Shown: positions 4,852 through 7,483 of the stretch, piece after piece
How positions within the stretch are numbered: the stretch's first letter is position 1
Layout: each line of letters starts with the position of its first letter
DNA from: UBA5738 sp049641805
GTDB taxonomy: Bacteria > Patescibacteriota > Minisyncoccia > Minisyncoccales > UBA5738
NCBI GenBank assembly: GCA_049641805.1
Contig: JBARNX010000008.1
Coordinates: 1-7,483 of the forward strand
Reading direction: 5' to 3'
DNA length: 7,483 nt
Notes under the pieces: generated by a model
The model's database searches: none
Seen by the model: the letters and a program-made list of their open reading frames with translations, nothing else
Told to the model about the DNA's origin: nothing
Program-made: the position numbers and the translations under genes

Positions 4852-5547
4852 ATGATTACTTTTGATTTTATTACAATTTTTCCTGAAATTATCCGGCCTT
4901 ATTTTGAGGAGTCTTTGTTCAAGAAGGCGGTTGGAAAAAAGATTCTGAAAATCAGAGCGTATAATTTGCGGGATTTTGCGATTGATAAACACCATACGGT
5001 TGATGACAGCCCTTATGGCGGCGGCTTTGGCATGGTGATGAAAGTTGATGTGTGGCATAGGGCCATCGCAAGCGCGGCAAAGCTAAAGGCGGCGGGCAAG
5101 AAATTAAAACCAACCGACAAGGGTGTTGCCATAATTATGCTCACGCCGCGCGGAAAAAAATTTAACCAGAAAATGGCGCAAAAACTGGCCAAAATGAAGC
5201 AGATTGTTTTTATCTGCGGCCGCTATGAGGGCGTGGATGACCGCGTGGCCAAGAATATCGCCACGACGGAAATCAGTGTGGGCGATTACGATTTAATGGG
5301 CGGGGAATTGCCGGCAATGGTTATTGCCGAAGCGATCAGCCGGTTGATTCCCGGAGTTATCGGCAAGCCGGAGTTCCTAAGGGACCGCAACAGCAAGGCC
5401 GGTTTTTTTGAAAGCGCGCAATACACCCGCCCTGAAATCTACAGCCCCAAAAAAGGTATCAACTGGAAAGTTCCCAAGGAATTGCTCTGCGGCGATCCCA
5501 AAGTTATCAATATCTGGCGGGAAAAACACGGAAAAAAAATAATATAG
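4852..5547 (+). CDS. trmD: tRNA (guanine-N1-)-methyltransferase TrmD
   Basis: TrmD uses S-adenosylmethionine to make m1G37 next to the anticodon, which prevents +1 frameshifting. The 231-residue product starts MITFDFITIFPEII and shows DDSPYGGGFGMVM (51-63), then the trefoil-knot cofactor-binding motifs LTPRG (97-101), CGRYEGVDDR (122-131) and ISVGDYDLMGGELPAMV (141-157). SRLIPGV (163-169) contains R164 and QYTRPEIY (190-197) follows. The proposed catalytic Asp, normally in a DSF-type loop, is best matched by D178 in LRDRN; the Ser after it is Arg. I chose the ATG at 4852; frames open from 4774 and 4810 run through the inverted-repeat element. A GGATGAG (4839-4845) just upstream may serve as ribosome binding site. 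rimM, normally between khpA and trmD, is absent, and rplS does not follow. Confidence 0.95.
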   Translation: MITFDFITIFPEIIRPYFEESLFKKAVGKKILKIRAYNLRDFAIDKHHTVDDSPYGGGFGMVMKVDVWHRAIASAAKLKAAGKKLKPTDKGVAIIMLTPRGKKFNQKMAQKLAKMKQIVFICGRYEGVDDRVAKNIATTEISVGDYDLMGGELPAMVIAEAISRLIPGVIGKPEFLRDRNSKAGFFESAQYTRPEIYSPKKGINWKVPKELLCGDPKVINIWREKHGKKII

Positions 5548-5583
5548 CGGAAATCTTGTTTTTTTATTGAAAACCGCTATACT
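5543..5583 (+). promoter_or_regulatory. Hairpin and possible promoter after trmD, ahead of the tRNA cluster
   Basis: TATAGCGG (5543-5550, over the trmD stop) pairs with CCGCTATA (5574-5581). A possible promoter overlaps it: TTGTTT (5556-5561), 16 bases, TATACT (5578-5583), starting near 5590 and leaving a leader of about 150 bases before tRNA-Tyr. The T-run inside the loop does not follow a stem, so this is not a standard terminator. Confidence 0.4.
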
Positions 5584-5688
5584 GTATTCGTGTTGAAAGG
5601 GCGGGTTAAAATACTTGTAATTAGTGTGTGTAATTTGTAGTTTGGGGCGGCAAATTTTTTATCAGTTATATAAAATATTTATGTTTTT
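5584..5688. other. Leader of the tRNA cluster, AT-rich, no gene
   Basis: No ORF is convincing. GCGGCAAATTTTTT (about 5647-5660) is the reverse complement of AAAAAATTTGCCGC (5730-5743), making a 14-base stem that encloses the next repeat and ends directly at the tRNA-Tyr 5' end. An ATTAGT/ACTAAT pairing is also possible. The long stem could guide or hinder 5' processing of the tRNA. Confidence 0.5.
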
Positions 5689-5743
5689 CCAAATTACCAA
5701 GTACCAATTACTAATTACTGCAAATTTTGAAAAAATTTGCCGC
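5689..5743 (-). repeat. Left copy of the inverted repeat bordering the tRNA cassette
   Basis: Read on the minus strand, this matches 6542-6592: the first 41 bases (5689-5729) align to 6559-6592 with one mismatch and one 7-base gap, and the flank next to the tRNA (5730-5743) aligns to about 6542-6553 with one mismatch. It ends exactly where tRNA-Tyr begins. Confidence 0.7.
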
Positions 5744-5826
5744 GGGTTGGTACCAAAGTAGTCAAATGGACCGCGCTGTAAACGCGGTGGCCTACGCCTT
5801 CAGGGGTGCAAATCCCTTCCAGCCCA
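5744..5826 (+). tRNA. tRNA-Tyr (anticodon GTA)
   Basis: Acceptor GGGTTGG (5744-5750) pairs with CCAGCCC (5819-5825), and A5826 is the discriminator. The anticodon stem CCGCG/CGCGG holds the loop CTGTAAA with anticodon GTA at 5778-5780. A 14-base variable arm (5788-5801) with GGC/GCC pairing is typical of bacterial class II tRNA-Tyr. The T stem AGGGG/CCCTT closes the loop TGCAAAT. Two usually invariant elbow bases differ: position 55 is G instead of U, and position 18 in the D loop (AAGTAGTC instead of AAGTGGTC) is A instead of G. CCA is not encoded. Confidence 0.95.
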
Positions 5827-5838
5827 CATAATAAATGC

Positions 5839-5950
5839 AAAGTTGAAAAATCAAAATTAAAAATGGCAGTGTAAAATTTAAAATGAATCAATTATGGAAT
5901 TTTACATTTTACATTGCCATTTTGATCTTTGATATTTACATTTTTAATTT
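5839..5950. repeat. 112-bp palindromic repeat, copy 1
   Basis: It matches 6038-6149 at exactly the same length, 15 differences in 112 bases, 9 of them in a 13-base central loop. The arms are mutually complementary (for example TGGCA at 5864-5868 with TGCCA at 5915-5919). It lies between tRNA-Tyr and tRNA-Thr. A 60-codon ORF starting at 5883 runs from this repeat into tRNA-Thr and is spurious. Confidence 0.8.
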
Positions 5951-5955
5951 AATAC

Positions 5956-6026
5956 GCCGGGATAGCTCAGTGGCAGAGCGTGCGCATGGTAAGCGTAATA
6001 CCCGAGTCCGATTCTCGGTCCTGGCT
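5956..6026 (+). tRNA. tRNA-Thr (anticodon GGT)
   Basis: Acceptor GCCGGGA (5956-5962) pairs with TCCTGGC (6019-6025, one G-U); discriminator T6026. The D arm GCTC/GAGC and anticodon stem TGCGC/GCGTA enclose the loop ATGGTAA, with anticodon GGT at 5988-5990 reading ACC and ACU. G1-C72 and C2-G71 fit threonine identity. The T stem CCGAG/CTCGG closes the loop TCCGATT, where position 55 is C instead of the near-universal U; position 32 is A instead of a pyrimidine, and the variable loop has 4 bases. CCA is not encoded. Confidence 0.92.
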
Positions 6027-6037
6027 CAAAGAAGTGT

Positions 6038-6149
6038 AAAGTTGAAAAATCAAAATGAAAAATGACAGTGCAAAGTTTAAAATCGGATAATTCCAAAATT
6101 TTACATTTTACATTGTCATTTTAATCTTTGATATTTACATTTTTAATTT
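6038..6149. repeat. 112-bp palindromic repeat, copy 2
   Basis: This is the direct copy of 5839-5950, offset 199 bases, about 87% identical. The arm pair G5866-C5917 of copy 1 is A6065-T6116 here, a compensatory change that keeps the stem. It fills the spacer between tRNA-Thr and rpmG and ends 5 bases before the rpmG start. Confidence 0.8.
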
Positions 6150-6154
6150 GAAAT

Positions 6155-6316
6155 ATGGCCACAAAAAAGAAACCGTTTGTGAAGTTGCAATGCACGGGTT
6201 GCAAAAGCATCAATTACCGCAGCCACAAATCCAAAACCATGGAAGGCAAGCTGGAATTGGTTAAATTTTGCAAAATCGAGCGCAAGCGCACCAAACACAA
6301 GGAAATCAAAAAATAA
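6155..6316 (+). CDS. rpmG: Large-subunit ribosomal protein L33 (bL33)
   Basis: bL33 is a small 50S protein near the E site. The 53-residue product MATKKKPFVKLQCTGCKSIN... has the normal family length. It keeps the first zinc-ribbon pair C13-x-x-C16, the YRSHKSK block and a basic tail with RTKHKE. The second pair, usually CPxC, is C39-K-I-E42, so one of four zinc ligands is missing. bL33 is known in both zinc-binding and zinc-free forms; this looks like a decaying zinc form. The ATG at 6155 has no Shine-Dalgarno sequence, because the 112-bp repeat abuts it. Its position beside tRNA-Trp matches the common rpmG-tRNA-Trp-secE-nusG arrangement, but secE and nusG do not follow here. Confidence 0.92.
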   Translation: MATKKKPFVKLQCTGCKSINYRSHKSKTMEGKLELVKFCKIERKRTKHKEIKK

Positions 6317-6319
6317 ATG

Positions 6320-6396
6320 TCAAATTTCCAATTTCAAATGTCCAATTTTGGAAATTGGGCCGTTTGATATTTATTGGAAATTGGCAATTTTGAAAA
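6320..6396. repeat. AT-rich imperfect palindrome (CCAATTTC family), copy 2
   Basis: The left part (AAATTTCCAATTTC, about 6322-6335, then TCCAATTTTGG) is imperfectly complementary to the right part (ATTTATTGGAAATTGG, about 6369-6384). It shares its repeat unit with 2411-2510. It begins just after rpmG and may help end that transcript. Confidence 0.5.
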
Positions 6397-6405
6397 GCTG
6401 ATAAC

Positions 6406-6433
6406 TTGGAAAACCAAGGGCGTTTGTTATACT
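6406..6433 (+). promoter_or_regulatory. Probable promoter for tRNA-Trp
   Basis: TTGGAA (6406-6411), 16 bases, TATACT (6428-6433); the start would be near 6440. A short GC-rich hairpin, GTGGCC with GGTCAC (about 6453-6468), lies between this start and the tRNA 5' end. Confidence 0.55.
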
Positions 6434-6471
6434 ATTAAACATATTCGTGTTCGTGGCCGCGCGGTCACAAA

Positions 6472-6542
6472 GGGGGCGTGGTGAAGTGGTATCATAAAGA
6501 TCTCCAAAATCTTTGTCTCTGGTTCGAATCCAGGCGCCCCCG
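6472..6542 (+). tRNA. tRNA-Trp (anticodon CCA)
   Basis: Acceptor GGGGGCG (6472-6478) pairs with CGCCCCC (6535-6541), and G6542 is the usual tryptophan discriminator. The anticodon stem AAGAT/ATCTT holds the loop CTCCAAA with anticodon CCA at 6504-6506. The T loop TTCGAAT and D-loop GG are canonical, unlike the other two tRNAs here. CCA is not encoded. A 113-codon minus-strand ORF across this gene is an artefact. Confidence 0.97.
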
Positions 6543-6592
6543 CAGCAAATTTTGCGGACAAAATTTGCAGTAATTGGTACTTTGTAATTTGG
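6542..6592 (+). repeat. Right copy of the inverted repeat, with a perfect hairpin
   Basis: It matches the reverse complement of 5689-5743. GCAAATTTTG (6545-6554) pairs perfectly with CAAAATTTGC (6559-6568) around CGGA, which makes a hairpin directly after tRNA-Trp that could act in 3' processing or termination. It starts at the tRNA's last base. Confidence 0.7.
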
Positions 6593-6603
6593 GAATTTGA
6601 TGA

Positions 6604-6930
6604 TATTATTTAAGCACAAATTTGCTAATTTGTCAAATTTGGTTGAACTGAGTTCAACCGCTTGATTGCAAAAATTGCATTGCAAAGAAAGTGAACTGCC
6701 GTGATCTCGCAAACAGTAGGATTAAATCGGTGGCGACCCATCGTCCTTTCATCTCTAATGTGAAGGATGCTGGAGGCGGTAGATAACAGAATTATTATTG
6801 GTCTTCCTCGCGCTATCGCGTGTTAGTGCGAAAAAACCGCCGCTTTCAGATGGAAAGCAATGGTTTGGGCTAATTTACCGGAAATCGGAAACAGCGTTTA
6901 TGCTAGCGCTTGTATTCCGGCTTTTTTTGA
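6604..6930 (+). ncRNA. Candidate structured non-coding RNA ending in an intrinsic terminator
   Basis: No protein gene is convincing over about 490 bases after tRNA-Trp. Successive hairpins are visible: ACAAATT/AATTTGT (6616-6633), GGTTGAAC/GTTCAACC (6641-6659), CGGTGG/CCATCG (6728-6743), TCCTTTCA with TGTGAAGGA (6744-6767, one bulge), an enclosing GGCGGT/ACCGCC (6775-6780 with 6836-6841) around CGCGCTA/TAGTGCG (6809-6830), GCTTTC/GAAAGC (6842-6858), then a terminator. A weak promoter, TTGTAA (6582-6587) and TATTAT (6604-6609), could start it. I tested it by eye against tmRNA, RNase P RNA, SRP RNA, 5S rRNA and 6S RNA and saw no diagnostic motifs. The strand is inferred from the terminator. It may be an unknown RNA, a regulatory leader or degraded DNA. 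Confidence 0.45.
6878..6928 (+). terminator. Intrinsic terminator of the candidate RNA
   Basis: CCGGAA (6878-6883) pairs with TTCCGG (6915-6920), enclosing ACAGCG (6891-6896) paired with CGCTTGT (6907-6913, one bulge). A run of seven T (6922-6928) follows directly. A second CGGAA (6886-6890) offers an alternative pairing. Confidence 0.8.
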
Positions 6931-6981
6931 TTAAATTCGTATTGGTCAACAAAAATACTTAAAAAACAATAATACAAATAT

Positions 6982-7012
6982 TTGACAATATCTTATCGTG
7001 GCGTAAGATATT
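6982..7012 (+). promoter_or_regulatory. Promoter with an operator-like palindrome
   Basis: TTGACA (6982-6987), 16 bases, TAAGAT (7004-7009). A perfect inverted repeat, AATATCTTA (6987-6995) and TAAGATATT (7004-7012) separated by 8 bases, overlaps the end of the -35, the spacer and the whole -10. This is the layout of a repressor operator. In RNA it could also form a 9-bp hairpin. Confidence 0.55.
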
Positions 7013-7037
7013 CTTTAAAAGTGGCGGCGGTGTTAAG

Positions 7038-7172
7038 ATGAACGAGGCGATGAGTAGATCTGATGTTGCGTTGGGAAACGATGAGCTTTGGCATCCGCAG
7101 GGAACGCCAAGGCGCAACAGTCATTTAATAAAAGAAGAGGATAATGGCAGGGTGGCGATAAGCGATGAGTAA
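7038..7172 (+). CDS. Small hypothetical protein, 44 residues
   Basis: I do not recognise this protein. It starts MNEAMSRSDVALGNDELWHP and continues with a short basic patch (PRRN, 24-27) and an acidic end (KEEDN...SDE); overall it is acidic and hydrophilic, with no membrane segment. The ATG at 7038 lies about 30 bases after the -10 of an operator-bearing promoter. ATG at 7050 is an alternative start. Its stop overlaps the next start by 8 bases (ATGAGTAA), the same kind of overlap as in hicB-hicA, which favours a real, coupled two-gene unit. Against it: the protein is short and no family match is apparent. Confidence 0.35.
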   Translation: MNEAMSRSDVALGNDELWHPQGTPRRNSHLIKEEDNGRVAISDE

Positions 7173-7278
7173 AAAACAACCGCGATGGGAGCGCCGGTGC
7201 GGATGTGGAAGAACTGCTTTGCCGGGACAACGAAAATGTCCAAAATGCAAGGGGAGGTTTATAAAAAGAAATTTTTGA
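7165..7278 (+). CDS. Small zinc-ribbon protein, 37 residues
   Basis: This is a short, very basic protein with a compact zinc-ribbon pattern: C12-G-C14 and, ten residues later, C25-P-K-C28, within RRCGCGRTALPGQRKCPKCK (11-30). Before it is SKKQPRWER; after it a basic tail GRFIKRNF. The four cysteines and the CPxC knuckle are unlikely in a random frame, so it is probably translated. Such mini-ribbons bind nucleic acid or sit in ribosome-associated proteins, but no function can be assigned. It overlaps the preceding small ORF by 8 bases. A minus-strand ORF of 65 codons across both genes has low-complexity Ser/Pro-rich sequence and is taken as a shadow. Confidence 0.5.
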   Translation: MSKKQPRWERRCGCGRTALPGQRKCPKCKGRFIKRNF

Positions 7279-7316
7279 ACCTTTCCTTTTTTAGTTTATG
7301 GCGTTATATATTTGAG

Positions 7317-7483
7317 TTATTTTTTAAAGAATAGTGTTTTGCGGGGTGGGGTAAAATCATTTTTCAACATATTTAAGGGCGGGAATGTAGATGGTGGCTC
7401 GTTTTTCCTCTCAAAGACGGTTCTAACGCTGTCCACAATTCCCCGCCTTCGGTACGCCGTAGCTTCAGCGAAGGCGACTTTCG
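7317..7483 (-). CDS. Possible C-terminal fragment of a minus-strand ORF, doubtful
   Basis: A frame open from the window edge runs 55 codons to TAA (complement of 7317-7319). It reads KVAFAEATAYRRRGIVDSV and continues through ERKNEPPSTFPPLNMLKND to a basic end (TPPRKTLFFKK). I recognise no domain. Its first 15 or so residues are simply the translation of a palindromic repeat, and AGA/AGG codons and prolines are more frequent than in neighbouring genes. It may be an incidental frame through repeat DNA. Confidence 0.2.
   Translation of the reverse strand, partial: KVAFAEATAYRRRGIVDSVRTVFERKNEPPSTFPPLNMLKNDFTPPRKTLFFKK
7378..7476. repeat. Two overlapping palindromes at the right edge
   Basis: GGCGGGAAT (7378-7386) pairs with ATTCCCCGCC (7438-7447, one bulged C). 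CGCCTTCG (7444-7451) pairs perfectly with CGAAGGCG (7469-7476). The two share 7444-7447, so they exclude each other in RNA. The second looks like a dispersed palindromic element. The stretch 7279-7377 is AT-rich and holds nothing recognisable. Confidence 0.55.

Noticed and set aside
5567..5583. TTGAAA with TATACT as a promoter
   Set aside because: The spacing is only 5 bases; TTGTTT at 5556-5561 gives a workable 16-base spacer instead.
5883..6065. 60-codon plus-strand ORF
   Set aside because: It starts in one 112-bp repeat, crosses tRNA-Thr and ends in the next repeat copy; it has no protein-like features.
6371..6712. 113-codon minus-strand ORF
   Set aside because: It is antisense to tRNA-Trp and runs through palindromic spacers; the segment with GAWIRTRDKD is simply the complement of the tRNA.
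6690..6830. RNase P, tmRNA or SRP RNA
   Set aside because: ACAGAA and GGTAGAT recall RNase P, but the GAGGAAAGTCC block and the GGCTTA block are missing; no tRNA-like end or tag frame for tmRNA, and no GGAAGG...AGCAG loop for SRP RNA.
7033..7230. 65-codon minus-strand ORF opposite the two small ORFs
   Set aside because: Ser/Pro/Leu-rich low-complexity translation; the plus strand has a promoter, overlapping starts and stops, and a zinc-ribbon motif.
1..7483. CRISPR array
   Set aside because: The repeats found are palindromic, spaced irregularly and mostly two copies; no regular repeat-spacer series and no cas gene.

Overview
The window looks like chromosome from an uncultivated bacterium with a reduced genome, most likely a Candidate Phyla Radiation (Patescibacteria) lineage. 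This is inferred from the features together: housekeeping genes in a compact but unusual order, ribosomal proteins with added tails or altered zinc ribbons, few Shine-Dalgarno-like sites, tRNAs without an encoded CCA, and spacers packed with AT-rich palindromes. UGA works as a normal stop (rnc, hicA), so the UGA=Gly code of some CPR groups does not apply. No species can be named.

Layout. 1-565: 3' part of rnhB (RNase HII), with a probable one-base frameshift near its left edge. 672-1208: membrane-anchored cupredoxin-fold protein that has lost most copper ligands. 1302-1691: strong promoter, repeat-rich leader and rpmF (L32). 1701-1868: a row of hairpins, then nusB (1892-2404). 2411-2510: a long imperfect palindrome, then rnc (2523-3215) and a strong hairpin. 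3367-3855: hicB-hicA toxin-antitoxin pair with its own promoter. 3859-4234: promoter and rpsP (S16). 4241-4661: consensus promoter and khpA (KH-domain RNA-binding protein), closed by a terminator. 4716-4827: an element with perfect 29-bp inverted ends. 4852-5547: trmD. 5744-6542: tRNA-Tyr, tRNA-Thr, rpmG (L33) and tRNA-Trp, separated by two copies of a 112-bp palindromic repeat and bordered by inverted copies of another repeat. 6543-6930: no protein gene, but a run of hairpins ending in an intrinsic terminator, probably an unrecognised structured RNA. 6982-7278: promoter with an operator-like palindrome and two overlapping small ORFs, the second a zinc-ribbon protein. 7279-7483: palindromes and a doubtful minus-strand ORF fragment.

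Most recognised genes serve RNA and translation: ribosomal proteins L32, S16 and L33, rRNA transcription (NusB), rRNA/dsRNA processing (RNase III), tRNA methylation (TrmD), RNA chaperoning (KhpA) and three tRNAs. All recognised genes lie on the plus strand, but several have their own promoters, so this is a series of short transcription units rather than one operon. The accessory parts are hicBA, the palindromic elements and the right end after tRNA-Trp, where secE-nusG would be usual.
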